This document shows, in pieces, positions 10,211-20,008 of a DNA stretch of 64,000 nucleotides. Position 1 is the first letter of the stretch, and every line of letters starts with the position of its first letter. This stretch comes from Marinobacter sp. X15-166B (GTDB lineage Bacteria > Pseudomonadota > Gammaproteobacteria > Pseudomonadales > Oleiphilaceae). The position numbers and the translations under genes were made by a program. Under the pieces are notes generated by a model. The model did not search any database and was not told the origin of the DNA. It worked only from the letters and a program-made list of their open reading frames with translations. The stretch is taken from NCBI RefSeq assembly GCF_001752365.1, contig NZ_MEIY01000001.1:2728073-2792072 (forward strand), given 5' to 3'.

Positions 10211-11551
10211 ATGAACAGAACTCATATCAAATTCTCGGCCCGCGGGGCTTCTGGTCTGGGGGCGATTGCCCGAGCTCTGGCGCTGCTGTTGTTGGTGTCC
10301 GGATTTGCAGTCTCGGCCCGGGCGGAGTTGCTGATCCGGGTGACCGAGGGGGCCGACCGGGCGATTCCAATGGCGGTGGTGCCCTTTGCCAAGTCGGGAG
10401 ATCTCGGCGCCGCCCATGATCTGAGTGACATCGTCCGCCAAAATCTGATGCTCAGCGGGGAGTTCGCCACCCTGTCGCCGGAAAAAATGCTGAGTCTGCC
10501 TTCCCGGGGGGCGGACGTATATTACCGCGACTGGCGGCTGCTGGGGCAGCGTTACCTGTTGATTGGTGAGCTGACCCGTGACGGTGCCAAGGTGGTGGTC
10601 CGCTATGAACTGTTTGACGTAAACCGGGAGGAGCGCCTGCTGGGGGAAACGGCGTCGGCACCGGTCAAAAGCATGCGCTCTCTGGCCCACTTCGTCAGTG
10701 ACAAGGTGTACGAGGCTATTACCGGGGTACCGGGGGCGTTCTCCACGAAGCTGGCCTATGTGACCCTGCAAAAACGGGGTGGTGAGCCGCTCTACAAGCT
10801 TCAGGTCAGTGATTTCGATGGCCAGCGCTCGCGCATCCGCCTGGAAAGCAAGGAACCCATTTTATCGCCGGCCTGGTCACCGGACGCCAAAAAGCTTGCC
10901 TATGTGTCATTTGAAACCGGCAAGCCGGCAATTTACATTCATGAACTGGCGACCGGGGCGCGGACCAAAATTGCGGCCTTTGCGGGACTGAACTCGGCCC
11001 CCGCCTGGTCGAGTGACGGGCGCTCACTGCTGATGACCCTCTCCAAGGATGGTAACGCCGAGATCTATAAAATGGATATCGCGAGTCGCAAACTGACCCG
11101 CTTGACCAACCATTGGGCGATCGATACGGAAGGCGCCTGGGCGCCGGACGGCAAGGGCTTTTACTTCACCTCCGACCGCTCCGGGGGGCCTCAGATATAC
11201 TACAAGCAAAGTGAGCGTGCTGCACCGCGACGTCTCACCTTTGGCAGTCGCTACAACGCCCGGCCGCGTCCCAGTGCCGATGGCAAACACGTGTATTACG
11301 TGCATCAGCGGGCGGGAGCGTTTCACATTGCGCGGATGAACACCGACAGCGGTGAAGAAACCGTATTGACCCGCACCCGTCTGGACGAGTCACCCAGCGT
11401 CTCGCCCAATGGCCGGATGCTGATTTACGCCACCCGGCAGGGTGAGCAAAGTGTGTTGACGGTTATTTCCGTTGAGGGAGGGGCCAGCTACACATTACCG
11501 GCCACAGAAGGCGATGTCCGGGATCCTGCCTGGTCACCGGTGATCCGGTGA
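10211..11551 (+). CDS. tolB: Tol-Pal periplasmic protein TolB
   Basis: Periplasmic beta-propeller that binds Pal and the TolA C-terminus. A Sec signal peptide is visible ([17 protein letters not shown], cleavage before ELLIR), then the N-terminal domain, then propeller repeats of the [13 protein letters not shown] / [16 protein letters not shown] type. I prefer the ATG at 10211 over GTG at 10202, because AGAGAG at about 10197-10202 is then at a normal distance. 446 residues, close to the family norm. Confidence 0.96.
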   Translation: MNRTHIKFSARGASGLGAIARALALLLLVSGFAVSARAELLIRVTEGADRAIPMAVVPFAKSGDLGAAHDLSDIVRQNLMLSGEFATLSPEKMLSLPSRGADVYYRDWRLLGQRYLLIGELTRDGAKVVVRYELFDVNREERLLGETASAPVKSMRSLAHFVSDKVYEAITGVPGAFSTKLAYVTLQKRGGEPLYKLQVSDFDGQRSRIRLESKEPILSPAWSPDAKKLAYVSFETGKPAIYIHELATGARTKIAAFAGLNSAPAWSSDGRSLLMTLSKDGNAEIYKMDIASRKLTRLTNHWAIDTEGAWAPDGKGFYFTSDRSGGPQIYYKQSERAAPRRLTFGSRYNARPRPSADGKHVYYVHQRAGAFHIARMNTDSGEETVLTRTRLDESPSVSPNGRMLIYATRQGEQSVLTVISVEGGASYTLPATEGDVRDPAWSPVIR

Positions 11552-11600
11552 TCCTGATGATCATTACTACTTAACATCCATGATATACAAGGAAAGCATT

Positions 11601-12170
11601 ATGAAGTTTTCTGTGCAGCAAAAAGCATTTGCAATCGTACTGTCACTGGGGTTGATGGCGGGTTGCTCCTCGACCGGTGACATTGACGGCGAAGAAGGTT
11701 ACGGTACCGGTGCGTCTGCGGTAGACCAAAGTGGTGGCAGTACGGTTTATGGCGGTGCCGGAGAAGATGGCATTTCCTCAACCGGACTGACCGATGCCGA
11801 GGCGCAGCAGTTGGCCGAACAGGCAGAACTGGAAGCGCTGCGCAATGTGACGGTGTTTTACTTCGACTTTGACACCTCCGAGATCAAGCAGGACGTTCGT
11901 GATGTGCTGATCGCCCACGCCCAGTTCCTGGCCGCCAACCCGGGGCAGCGTGTACGCCTGGAAGGCCATGCCGATGAGCGTGGCAGCAAAGAGTACAACC
12001 TGGCCCTCGGCGAGCGTCGTGCCAACTCCGTGCAGCGTTTTCTGATCGTTAACGGTGCCTCCCGCAATCAGCTGGAAACCGTGAGCTACGGTGAAGAGAA
12101 GCCACAAGCGATGGGTTCCAGCGAAAGTGATCACGCCCAGAACCGCCGGGTTGAGCTGGTCTTCCAGTAA
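11601..12170 (+). CDS. pal: Peptidoglycan-associated lipoprotein Pal
   Basis: Outer-membrane lipoprotein that anchors peptidoglycan and partners TolB. The start MKFSVQQ gives a lipoprotein signal ending in the lipobox LMAGC; the ATG at 11580 would put seven extra residues in front and is less likely. After a Gly/Ser-rich linker comes an OmpA-like domain with VRLEGHADERGSKEYN and LGERRANSV, the peptidoglycan (diaminopimelate) binding elements. 189 residues. Confidence 0.96.
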   Translation: MKFSVQQKAFAIVLSLGLMAGCSSTGDIDGEEGYGTGASAVDQSGGSTVYGGAGEDGISSTGLTDAEAQQLAEQAELEALRNVTVFYFDFDTSEIKQDVRDVLIAHAQFLAANPGQRVRLEGHADERGSKEYNLALGERRANSVQRFLIVNGASRNQLETVSYGEEKPQAMGSSESDHAQNRRVELVFQ

Positions 12171-12204
12171 AACCGGCCGGGCTCACGTTTATACAGGATA
12201 ATCC

Positions 12205-12957
12205 ATGAGAAAATACCTCATGGCGACGGTGGCACTATCCTTCGTGGGTAGTGCACTGGCGCAATCGGCTACACCGGCTTTTCAGACCAGTCAGGCTGCA
12301 GCGCAGCGCACGTCCGCCGCTACCCAGGGGAATGCCGAGCTGTTTTATATGATCGAACAGCTGCAGCGGGAGGTGCGCCAGTTGCGGGGCACGCTGGAAG
12401 AGCAGAGCAATCAGATTGACCGGCTTTCCAGGCAATCCAAAAGCCGTTACATCGATCTGGATCAGCGCATCCTGAGTCTGTCAGAACAATTGCAGAACGT
12501 GACTGCCGTGCCCGTCGCGGCAGAGCAACCAGCGCAGGCGCAGAGCGAGCCGCGTCCGAGTCGCGACTACCGGGCTCCTGGCGACGAGGAACAGCAGGCC
12601 TATCAGGCCATCCAGGCACTCATCCACGACGACAAAGACTACGATGCGGCCATCAGTGCCCTGTACGACTTTATCAGCAAGTACCCCGAAGGGGATCTGA
12701 TGGTGAATGCGTATTACTGGCTGGGCGAGGTGTACCTTGTCAAGCCGCAGCTGGAGCAGGCGAAGCAGGCCTTCACCATTGTCATCAGCCGCTATGACGA
12801 TCACCGCAAGGCCCCCGATGCGGCCTATAAACTCGGCATTACGCTGGACCGGCAGGGCAGCAAACAGCAGGCCATCAGCCGGATGGAAGAGGTGGTAAGT
12901 AACTATCCGCAGAGCAGTGCGGCCGCGCTGGCGCAGAAATTTTTGGACGCGCGCTGA
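12205..12957 (+). CDS. cpoB: Cell division coordinator CpoB (YbgF)
   Basis: Periplasmic protein that coordinates Tol-driven outer-membrane constriction with PBP1b-dependent wall synthesis. It has a signal peptide (cleavage after SALA), an N-terminal coiled coil (about residues 45-95, EQLQREVRQLRGTLEEQ) that trimerises in the family, a linker, and a C-terminal TPR domain with AYYWLGEVYLVKPQLEQA and the PDAAYKLG repeat. It closes the tol cluster; the tRNA-Lys promoter begins 30 bases after its stop. Confidence 0.94.
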   Translation: MRKYLMATVALSFVGSALAQSATPAFQTSQAAAQRTSAATQGNAELFYMIEQLQREVRQLRGTLEEQSNQIDRLSRQSKSRYIDLDQRILSLSEQLQNVTAVPVAAEQPAQAQSEPRPSRDYRAPGDEEQQAYQAIQALIHDDKDYDAAISALYDFISKYPEGDLMVNAYYWLGEVYLVKPQLEQAKQAFTIVISRYDDHRKAPDAAYKLGITLDRQGSKQQAISRMEEVVSNYPQSSAAALAQKFLDAR

Positions 12958-12986
12958 ATTTCTGCCAGATTTCTGCAAAAAAGGGG

Positions 12987-13014
12987 TTGATTACCGGAAT
13001 AAAATCCGTATTAT
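12987..13014 (+). promoter_or_regulatory. Sigma-70 promoter of the tRNA-Lys genes
   Basis: TTGATT at 12987-12992 and TATTAT at 13009-13014 are 16 bases apart. They stand 13 bases before the first mature tRNA base and are followed by a GC-rich discriminator (GTGCGCC), typical of stable-RNA promoters under stringent control. Confidence 0.65.
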
Positions 13015-13027
13015 GTGCGCCTCGCTT

Positions 13028-13103
13028 GGGTCGTTAGCTCAGTTGGTAGAGCAGTTGGCTTTTAACCAATTGGTCGATGGTTCGAATCCATCACGACCCA
13101 CCA
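13028..13103 (+). tRNA. tRNA-Lys (anticodon TTT), copy 1
   Basis: A 76-base cloverleaf with 7-bp acceptor stem GGGTCGT/ACGACCC, D-loop AGCTCAGTTGGTAGAGC, anticodon loop CTTTTAA, T-loop GGTTCGAATCC and an encoded CCA end. It is identical to the second copy at 13187. Confidence 0.98.
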
Positions 13104-13186
13104 TATTTGAATGATTCTGGTGGCTGAGCATCAGGACATTCGGGTAAGCAGGTGGTAAAGTTGTCGCAGGCTTGCTGAGTAGTTTT

Positions 13187-13262
13187 GGGTCGTTAGCTCA
13201 GTTGGTAGAGCAGTTGGCTTTTAACCAATTGGTCGATGGTTCGAATCCATCACGACCCACCA
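13187..13262 (+). tRNA. tRNA-Lys (anticodon TTT), copy 2
   Basis: Identical over all 76 bases to the copy at 13028 and separated from it by an 83-base spacer, so the two form a single tandem unit from the promoter at 12987. CCA is encoded. A strong terminator follows at 13311. Confidence 0.98.
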
Positions 13263-13310
13263 ACATGATTTCGCCTGCCGGCCCCAAGAGTCGGTGCGAA
13301 GTCGGAAAAA

Positions 13311-13333
13311 AGAGCCTGAGGGCTCTTTTTTTT
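13311..13333 (+). terminator. Rho-independent terminator of the tRNA-Lys unit
   Basis: Stem AGAGCC (13311-13316) pairs with GGCTCT (13321-13326) across a TGAG loop and is followed by eight T residues. An A-rich stretch precedes it, so it may extend the stem. Confidence 0.88.
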
Positions 13334-13424
13334 GGCCGAAAGAACCCATCTAATAGGGCAATGTGTGCAGGAGAGGTTGCAACCGCAAGCTCCTGAGGTC
13401 GAGTGATCAAAGCCATTTTTAAGG

Positions 13425-13433
13425 TGGTATACT
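13425..13433 (+). promoter_or_regulatory. Extended -10 promoter element upstream of nadA
   Basis: TGGTATACT combines a TGn extension with a good -10 hexamer (TATACT, 13428-13433), about 35 bases before the nadA start. No good -35 is seen, which is tolerated with an extended -10. Nothing resembling a NadR or NrtR operator was recognised. Confidence 0.45.
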
Positions 13434-13467
13434 GATCCCGAAACTGCCAATAATCAGAGATGCTGTA

Positions 13468-14529
13468 ATGACAAAGTCTGTAGACCGAATTCTGGTACAA
13501 GAATATCTGGCTCATGCCGCCGAACCCAAACCGCTGAGCCATGAAGAAAAGGCGGCACTGGAAGCGCGTATCCGTCAGGCGTTGTTAGATCAGGATGCGG
13601 TGCTGGTCGCTCATTACTACACCGATCCGGATATTCAAAGGCTGGCCGAAGAAACCGGTGGCTGCGTGGCGGACTCGCTGGAAATGGCTCGTTTTGGCAA
13701 TCGTCATCCGGCGTCAACCGTGGTGGTGGCCGGGGTGCGGTTCATGGGTGAAACTGCCAAGATACTGAACCCTGAAAAACGGGTCCTGATGCCCACTCTG
13801 GAGGCCACCTGTTCTCTGGATATCGGTTGCCCGGCCGATGAGTTCGCGGCTTTTTGTGACCAGCACCCCGATCGCACGGTGGTGGTCTATGCGAACACCT
13901 CTGCGGCGGTCAAGGCGCGGGCCGACTGGGTGGTCACCTCGAGTTGCGCGCAGGCGATTGTCGAATCGCTGGATGCCAAGGGGGAAAAGATACTCTGGGC
14001 ACCGGACAAACACCTGGGGAACTACATCCAGAAAACCACCGGCGCCGATATGCTCATGTGGGACGGATCGTGCATCGTGCACGAAGAGTTCAAGTTCCGC
14101 GGCCTGGAAGACCTCAAGGCACTTTACCCGGACGCCGCGGTACTGGTGCACCCCGAGTCGCCGGAGGCGGTGGTAGAGCTGGCTGATGTGATTGGATCAA
14201 CCTCGCAATTGATCCATGCGGTGCAGTCCATGCCGAATGAACGCTTCATTGTGGCCACCGATAACGGCATTTTTTACAAGATGCAGCAGCTGGCGCCGAA
14301 CAAAACGCTGATCGAGGCCCCGACCGCAGGGGATGGAGCGACCTGCCGAAGCTGTGCGCAATGCCCGTGGATGGCCATGAACGGTCTGGAAAACCTGCTC
14401 CATGTGCTAGAGAATGGTAATCAGGAGGTGCTGGTCGACGCGGATCTGCGTGAGCGGGCGCTGTCGCCTTTGCAGCGCATGCTTGATTTTACCTCCGGCA
14501 TGAATCTGGCGGCCGCCGCCAATAACTGA
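13468..14529 (+). CDS. nadA: Quinolinate synthase NadA
   Basis: [4Fe-4S] enzyme that condenses iminoaspartate with dihydroxyacetone phosphate to quinolinate in de novo NAD synthesis. 353 residues. The conserved cysteines that ligand the cluster appear in [17 protein letters not shown] and CRSCAQCPW, and the substrate-site motif [10 protein letters not shown] is near residue 50. nadB and nadC are not in the window. The gene converges on bepA, with only 8 bases between their stops. Confidence 0.96.
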   Translation: MTKSVDRILVQEYLAHAAEPKPLSHEEKAALEARIRQALLDQDAVLVAHYYTDPDIQRLAEETGGCVADSLEMARFGNRHPASTVVVAGVRFMGETAKILNPEKRVLMPTLEATCSLDIGCPADEFAAFCDQHPDRTVVVYANTSAAVKARADWVVTSSCAQAIVESLDAKGEKILWAPDKHLGNYIQKTTGADMLMWDGSCIVHEEFKFRGLEDLKALYPDAAVLVHPESPEAVVELADVIGSTSQLIHAVQSMPNERFIVATDNGIFYKMQQLAPNKTLIEAPTAGDGATCRSCAQCPWMAMNGLENLLHVLENGNQEVLVDADLRERALSPLQRMLDFTSGMNLAAAANN

Positions 14530-14537
14530 GGGTCAGC

Positions 14538-16007
14538 TCACTGGCGCCTCTGCAGGGCTGCAGACACAGCCGAGAGGCGCTCGGTGATCACCTGACGGAG
14601 GGGGGCACCAGGAGCCACTTTTTCCTGGGCCTCCTGCAACTGCCGTTGGGCGGCTTCAAGATCGCCCATCAAGATGAAATATTCCGCTTTTGCCCGATGC
14701 ACACCGACAATGTTGCGGGCCAGGCCTTCCGCGTCCGCCAGCCGGCGCCACAATTCATCGTTCTGTGGGTCCTGTCGGGTGAGACCTTGTAAATATCCGG
14801 CCGCCGCCCGGCCATGACCGTCGCTCATTTCCACCGTAGCGAGGGCATCCATGATCGGGGTGTTGCCCGGATTCCGCACCAGGGCAGCTTCCAGCAGGCT
14901 CCGGGCGCGTGCCAGCTTCTGCTGTGCGACCAGCGCTTCCGCCAGGGTGACCTGGTAGGTGATCCGGTTTGGGTGTGCGCTGAGCAGTTGTTGCAGGATA
15001 GCTTCGGCCTTGTGCGGAGCCTGGTTGGCAAGATGGGCGACCGCGAGCCCGTACTGGCGGGCGCTGCGCAATTTGTCAGAGCCGGCATTCAGGTTGGCTT
15101 CCAGCGTCTTGATAGCCGCGCTGGCGTCTTGGGCGTAGTGCACTTGCAGCCGGTTGCGCATCAGATGGTATTCCAGATCGTCAGTGGCCTCGCTGGCGCG
15201 GTATTGCGCCGCACGGGCGTGGGTGTCGGACACACGGCTCTGGGTCAGGGGGTGGGTCGACAGGTACTCGGGCATCTGGTTACCCTGCAAACGGCTTTCC
15301 TGCAGCATGATGGCAAACATTTCCGGCATGCCCCGGGGGTCCATGCCGGCATCGGCCATGATTTCCAGGCCGATGCGGTCCGCTTCCTGTTCGTGGGCGC
15401 GACTGTACTGCAGCATGTTCTGCACGGCGTAGGCCTGGGTGCCGGCAATGGCCGCAATGCCGATGTCCGATTTGGTGACCACCGAGAGGATGATGCCTGC
15501 CATCATGCCGGCCAGCGCCACCGGTGCGCTTTGTTCATGTTGTTCCAGGCGTCTGGCAAAATGCCGTTGGCTGAGGTGGGCCAGTTCGTGGGCCAGAACT
15601 GCGGCAAACTGCTGCTCGCTGCTGGCGTGCAGAAACAGCCCGCCATTGACGCCGACAATATTGCCCGGCACCGCAAACGCGTTGATGTCTGCGTTGTCGA
15701 TGATCACCAGAGTGATGTTTTTATCGTTCAGGGGCACCGAGGGCAGCAAGCGGTAGACCAGGTTGCGCAGGTAATCGTTAACCAGGGCGTCGCTGATCCG
15801 CGGTGCGGACCGCCTCAGTGACCCCATGACCTGGCGGCCAATTTCAGCCTCCATCTGATCGGAGATCAGACCGCCGCCCAGGCCGCCAAAAGAAGGCAGG
15901 GGCTGATCGGCGGCGAACAGCTGGTGCGGGGAGAAGCTGACGACCAGGAGGGCGGTCAGTGTGGCTTTAACTGCAGGTGAAAAAAGATGTTGCCTGATGA
16001 ATCTCAT
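14538..16007 (-). CDS. bepA: Periplasmic M48 metalloprotease/chaperone BepA
   Basis: Periplasmic zinc protease with a TPR domain that helps fold or degrade stalled LptD and other BAM substrates. The start is set at MRFIRQHLF (16007), giving a signal peptide ending near HQLFAADQ; the open frame extends 12 codons further but those look like leader. The zinc motif HELAHLSQRH is present at about residue 135, with the third ligand in the EQEADRIG region. TPR helices fill the C-terminal half. 489 residues, as in BepA/YfgC. Divergent from tusA. Confidence 0.93.
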   Translation of the reverse strand: MRFIRQHLFSPAVKATLTALLVVSFSPHQLFAADQPLPSFGGLGGGLISDQMEAEIGRQVMGSLRRSAPRISDALVNDYLRNLVYRLLPSVPLNDKNITLVIIDNADINAFAVPGNIVGVNGGLFLHASSEQQFAAVLAHELAHLSQRHFARRLEQHEQSAPVALAGMMAGIILSVVTKSDIGIAAIAGTQAYAVQNMLQYSRAHEQEADRIGLEIMADAGMDPRGMPEMFAIMLQESRLQGNQMPEYLSTHPLTQSRVSDTHARAAQYRASEATDDLEYHLMRNRLQVHYAQDASAAIKTLEANLNAGSDKLRSARQYGLAVAHLANQAPHKAEAILQQLLSAHPNRITYQVTLAEALVAQQKLARARSLLEAALVRNPGNTPIMDALATVEMSDGHGRAAAGYLQGLTRQDPQNDELWRRLADAEGLARNIVGVHRAKAEYFILMGDLEAAQRQLQEAQEKVAPGAPLRQVITERLSAVSAALQRRQ

Positions 16008-16102
16008 GTACACTCTGATGCGGTTGCGTCTTTGCCCGTGCATTCACCGAAGACCATCGGCATAATGCGCCTGTTCCATTAATATGATGCCTGTTACTCA
16101 CT

Positions 16103-16333
16103 ATGCCTACTAAATTTCTGGACACCTCCGGGCTGCGTTGTCCCATGCCCCTATTAAAAACCAAGCTGGCCCTTAATGCGATGAGTCCGGGTGAGCAGCT
16201 GGAAGTGATTGCTACAGATGCCGGCTCGGTACGGGACATTCCGGCGTACCTCAAATTGTCGCACCATCACTTGGTCTGCCAGACAGAAACCGATGGCAAT
16301 TTCCGTTTTGTGATACGGTGCGGCGGCCAGTAA
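16103..16333 (+). CDS. tusA: TusA-family sulfurtransferase
   Basis: A 76-residue TusA/SirA-like sulfur carrier. It has the active cysteine in LRCPMPLLKTK (about residue 13), which in TusA passes persulfide sulfur from IscS toward tRNA 2-thiouridine. Divergent from bepA and followed by perM after 19 bases. Which sulfur pathway it serves here cannot be told, since no tusBCD is nearby. Confidence 0.88.
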   Translation: MPTKFLDTSGLRCPMPLLKTKLALNAMSPGEQLEVIATDAGSVRDIPAYLKLSHHHLVCQTETDGNFRFVIRCGGQ

Positions 16334-16352
16334 GCAGCCTCAGGAGGCCTTG

Positions 16353-17426
16353 ATGGTTCGGATTCTACGCGGTCTTGCGTACAAATACTTTTCAGACGAA
16401 GAAGCAATTGTCCTGCTGCTGTTGTTGGTGGTGGGCACCCTGGCGGTCATCTTTTTTGGTGCCATGCTGGCCCCGCTGATTGCAGCCATAATCATTGCCT
16501 TCATTCTGCAGGGGCTGGTGACCAAGCTGACCCAATGGGGGGTGCCGGAAAGCCTGGCGATTGCCGTGGTGTTCGTGGTCTTTCTGGGGGTGCTGATCGG
16601 GTTCATGTTCGGGCTGTTGCCGCTGGTGTGGACTCAGGTGACCGCGCTGGCCGGTGAAACCCCAAGAATAATAAGAGGCTTACAGGAACACCTTGAGCTT
16701 TTGCCTGAGCAGTATCCAGCCCTGGTGTCCGCTGAGGCGGTCAATAACCTGTATCGGCAGGTGACGGCTGAAACCGCGCGCATGACCCAGTGGTTGGTGT
16801 CGTTTTCCCTGTCGAGCATCCCCGATCTGCTCGCCATACTGATTTACATCGTGTTGGTGCCGATTCTGGTGTTCTTTTTTCTCAAAGACCGCAATCTGCT
16901 GATTGATGCCATTGCCCGGATGTTGCCCCATCAGCGCCCGCTGATGCGTCAGATTGGGGACGAAGTGAACGTCCAGTGTGCCAATTACGTGCGCGGCAAG
17001 GCCGTGGAAATCATCATTGTGGGGGGCACCAGTTATGTGACCTTCAAGCTCTTTGGGTTGCCCTATACGGCGTTATTGGCCCTGCTGGTGGGGTTGAGTG
17101 TGGTGATTCCCTACATAGGTGCGGCGGCGGTGACCATACCGGTCGCTGTGATAGCCCTGTTTACCTTTGGCTGGGGTTCGCAGTTTGTCTGGGTGATGGT
17201 GGCCTATGGTGTGATCCAGGCGCTGGACGGTAACGTGCTGGTGCCGATCCTGTTTTCCGAAGTGAACAACCTGCACCCGGTGGTCATCATTGCCGCGGTA
17301 CTGTTTTTCGGTGGGGTCTGGGGGTTGTGGGGGGTGTTCTTTGCGATTCCGCTGGCCACCATGCTGAAGGCCGTATTTACCGCCTGGCCGGTCAAACGCG
17401 ATCTTCCCCGGTTTGACCGGGCCTGA
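16353..17426 (+). CDS. perM: AI-2E/PerM-family membrane transporter
   Basis: A 357-residue polytopic inner-membrane protein of the AI-2E (UPF0118/PerM) family. Hydrophobic helices occur at about residues 20-60, 65-95, 145-175, 205-270 and 290-335, and the family loop GLPYTALLALLVGLSVVIPYIG is recognisable (split here by position, about residues 230-252). ATG 16353 lies five bases after AGGAGG (16342-16347); the TTG just before is not needed. Members include AI-2 exporters and sodium/proton antiporters, so the substrate is undetermined. Confidence 0.88.
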   Translation: MVRILRGLAYKYFSDEEAIVLLLLLVVGTLAVIFFGAMLAPLIAAIIIAFILQGLVTKLTQWGVPESLAIAVVFVVFLGVLIGFMFGLLPLVWTQVTALAGETPRIIRGLQEHLELLPEQYPALVSAEAVNNLYRQVTAETARMTQWLVSFSLSSIPDLLAILIYIVLVPILVFFFLKDRNLLIDAIARMLPHQRPLMRQIGDEVNVQCANYVRGKAVEIIIVGGTSYVTFKLFGLPYTALLALLVGLSVVIPYIGAAAVTIPVAVIALFTFGWGSQFVWVMVAYGVIQALDGNVLVPILFSEVNNLHPVVIIAAVLFFGGVWGLWGVFFAIPLATMLKAVFTAWPVKRDLPRFDRA

Positions 17427-17452
17427 GAGGAAGGCCCGGTCAGCGCGCTGGC

Positions 17453-17923
17453 TTAGAGCGCGTTGACAGCGTCGAGTACTTCGTCGACATGGCCTTTGAC
17501 CTTGACGGTGCGCCATTCCCGGCGCAAGACCCCGTCCTTGTCGATCAGGAAGGTGCTGCGGTCAATGCCCATGTATTCTCGACCATACAGCTTCTTGAGT
17601 TTGATTACGCCGAAATGCTGGCACAAGGCTTCGTCGGGGTCGGAGATCAGCTCGAACGGAAACTCGTGTTTGGCACGGAAATTCTCATGGGTTCTGAGGC
17701 TGTCCCGGGATACCCCCAAAATCACCGTGTCCAGTGCCTGGAACGCCTGGTGGTGGTCGCGAAAATTCTGTCCCTGGGTGGTACAGCCCGGGGTGTGGTC
17801 TTTGGGGTAGAAATAGATCACCACATTTTGCTTGCCTTTGAAATCCGCCAATCGGATGTGTTTTTCACTGGTCGCCCGGGCTTCAAAATCCGGTACCGGC
17901 TTGTTAAGTTCAACCTTGGACAT
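17453..17923 (-). CDS. bcp: Thiol peroxidase Bcp (peroxiredoxin Q)
   Basis: A 156-residue peroxiredoxin Q/BCP that reduces peroxides using thioredoxin. The peroxidatic cysteine lies in TPGCTTQGQNFRD; the resolving cysteine five residues later, present in E. coli Bcp, is absent, so it probably works by a one-cysteine or alternative mechanism. The conserved arginine is in DRSTFLIDKDG. It converges on perM and is divergent from dapA with a 74-base shared promoter region. Confidence 0.93.
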   Translation of the reverse strand: MSKVELNKPVPDFEARATSEKHIRLADFKGKQNVVIYFYPKDHTPGCTTQGQNFRDHHQAFQALDTVILGVSRDSLRTHENFRAKHEFPFELISDPDEALCQHFGVIKLKKLYGREYMGIDRSTFLIDKDGVLRREWRTVKVKGHVDEVLDAVNAL

Positions 17924-17997
17924 GGGTTCTCCTCTATTTCCCTTGTGTCAGTTCGCAGCCAACATTACCATAACCATTTTACTCGGACGGAGTCTTT

Positions 17998-18873
17998 ATG
18001 ATTACTGGTAGCCTTGTCGCGCTGGTGACCCCCATGCACGAGGATGGCAGCATCCATTGGGAACACCTGGATGCATTGCTTGACTTTCATCTTGAGAATG
18101 GCACCCACGGCATTGTGGCCGTCGGTACCACAGGGGAGTCGTCAACACTCGATCCGAATGAACACTGTAAGGTTATTGGTCATATCATCAAATATCTTGA
18201 TGGTCGCATACCGGTGATTGCCGGGACCGGCGGTAACAGCACCCGCGAAGCGATACATCTGACCACCGAGGCATACAAACTGGGGGCCGACGCGTGTCTG
18301 CTGGTGGTGCCTTACTACAACAAACCGAGTCAGGAAGGCTTGTACCGCCATTTCCGCGCCATTGCAGAAGCGGTGCCGGTGAACCAGATTGTTTATAACG
18401 TTCCGGGGCGCACCGCCTGCGACATGCTCAATGAAACGGTGGAGCGGCTGGCCGATATCCCCAATATTGTCGGCATCAAGGACGCCACGGGAAATATTCC
18501 CCGGGGCATTGAGTTGATCAATGCGGTCAGTGGGCGGATGGTGGTTTACTCAGGCGACGATGCCACGGCTGCTGAACTGATGCTCGCCGGGGGCAAGGGC
18601 AACATCTCGGTGACCGCCAACGTTGCACCCAGAGCCATGGCCAGCTTGTGCGAGGCGGCCATCGCGGGTGACCGGGCCGAAACCGAGCGCCTGAACGAAT
18701 TGCTGATGCCGTTGAACCGGAAACTGTTCCTCGAGGCCAATCCCATCCCGGTCAAGTGGGCCCTGCATCGTCTCGGACACCTTGATGACGGCATCCGTTT
18801 GCCACTGACGTCCCTGCATGAGCAGTTTCATGGCGAGGTCGAAGACGCTCTGGTTGCCGCAGGTGTGCTTTGA
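17998..18873 (+). CDS. dapA: 4-hydroxy-tetrahydrodipicolinate synthase
   Basis: Condenses pyruvate with aspartate semialdehyde at the branch point to lysine and diaminopimelate. 291 residues. The Schiff-base lysine is in IVGIKDATGN, the catalytic tyrosine in VYNVPGRT, and the conserved TTGES motif is near residue 43. It is followed by bamC and purC, the dapA-bamC-purC order seen widely in gammaproteobacteria. No lysine riboswitch was found upstream. Confidence 0.97.
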   Translation: MITGSLVALVTPMHEDGSIHWEHLDALLDFHLENGTHGIVAVGTTGESSTLDPNEHCKVIGHIIKYLDGRIPVIAGTGGNSTREAIHLTTEAYKLGADACLLVVPYYNKPSQEGLYRHFRAIAEAVPVNQIVYNVPGRTACDMLNETVERLADIPNIVGIKDATGNIPRGIELINAVSGRMVVYSGDDATAAELMLAGGKGNISVTANVAPRAMASLCEAAIAGDRAETERLNELLMPLNRKLFLEANPIPVKWALHRLGHLDDGIRLPLTSLHEQFHGEVEDALVAAGVL

Positions 18874-18918
18874 GGGCGGCGGTGACGCTATTTGTTGGAA
18901 TTTCTTTAGGACAGCCTG

Positions 18919-19965
18919 ATGGCCATTAGAGTTGTTGCGGTGAGCGCACTGCTAGTGACGACGCTCGCCGGGTGTGGAGTGATTGAAGATCGCTCCCAGC
19001 GTTATGTCGATGCGACGGCGAGGGCGCCCATAAAAACCGCGAATGAAGCGCAGAGAGCGCGGATCGGCGAGGCCTATCCCATCCGTGAACTGCCTGGCCG
19101 CAATCAGGGCCGGCTGTACGCGTCCGAGATTCCGGTGCCGCCCGATATGACCGCGGAAATTCTGGAGCAGAATTACCTGGTCGAAGCGCTGGACGATAAC
19201 GCCTGGTTGCTGGTCAACGAAGTGCCGGGCCAGTTGTGGCCGCGGATGACCGCCTATCTGAACGACCGGGGTCTGGGGGTTGCCTACGACAGTCCCCAGT
19301 TAGGGCAGGTGCAGAGTGAGCTGGTGAACTACAGTCGCCGTGCCAGGGAGTTACTGGAATTGCCCCTGGACGCAGACAATGAACCACTGATGCTGGTGCA
19401 GGCCCGAGTCGCGCCCGGGGTGCGCCGTAAAACCACCGAGCTCCAGTTGCGCCCCCGTCGGGTTGCCTCGGCACCTGCGCAGTTGCTGCAATGGCAGGCC
19501 CGGGCGATCGACATCGAGCTTGAAAAGAAATTGCTGGCGGATCTGGCCGAGTTTCTGCAAGCGCGGGATGACACCAAATCCTATTCCCGGGCTGCGTTGG
19601 GGATTGCCAATGTGCCTCGGGTCCAGTTGATCACCGAGGGGGAGCGCCCGGTCGCCCTGGCGATGACGCTGGGCTTTGACCGCGCGTGGATCGAGGTGCG
19701 CAAGGCTTTGGCGCAGGCGGGGGTGACCGTCGTCGATCTGGACCGCAGCGAGGGTCAGCTGTACGTGGATTTCCGTTCCGAGAAAGAGCTGTCCCGGGGC
19801 TGGTTTCGCTGGTTTGCGGATGATCCCGAGCCGGAGTACACCTTCCATGTCAGCCTCGCGCGGGATGACGGCGGCGTACGGGTAACCACCGGCAAGGCGG
19901 GCGACCACCAGGGCGAGGACCGCTCGGCACAGCTGCTGTCCCGGCTATACGAGCAGCTTTATTAA
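18919..19965 (+). CDS. bamC: Outer-membrane assembly lipoprotein BamC
   Basis: Lipoprotein of the BAM complex that inserts beta-barrel proteins. The N-terminal signal ends in the lipobox TLAGCGV, followed by the unstructured BamD-binding segment and two helix-grip domains (the second around LAMTLGFDRAWIEVRKAL). 348 residues, close to E. coli NlpB. Position between dapA and purC supports the call, as the sequence itself is weakly conserved in this family. Confidence 0.9.
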   Translation: MAIRVVAVSALLVTTLAGCGVIEDRSQRYVDATARAPIKTANEAQRARIGEAYPIRELPGRNQGRLYASEIPVPPDMTAEILEQNYLVEALDDNAWLLVNEVPGQLWPRMTAYLNDRGLGVAYDSPQLGQVQSELVNYSRRARELLELPLDADNEPLMLVQARVAPGVRRKTTELQLRPRRVASAPAQLLQWQARAIDIELEKKLLADLAEFLQARDDTKSYSRAALGIANVPRVQLITEGERPVALAMTLGFDRAWIEVRKALAQAGVTVVDLDRSEGQLYVDFRSEKELSRGWFRWFADDPEPEYTFHVSLARDDGGVRVTTGKAGDHQGEDRSAQLLSRLYEQLY

Positions 19966-20008
19966 CTTCTGAAATTACATGCGCGGTTGCGACTGCCGGA
20001 GAACACCA

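Noticed and set aside
12205..13262. CRISPR-like repeat from the two identical 76-base units
   Set aside because: They are tandem tRNA-Lys genes, with cloverleaf structure and CCA ends.
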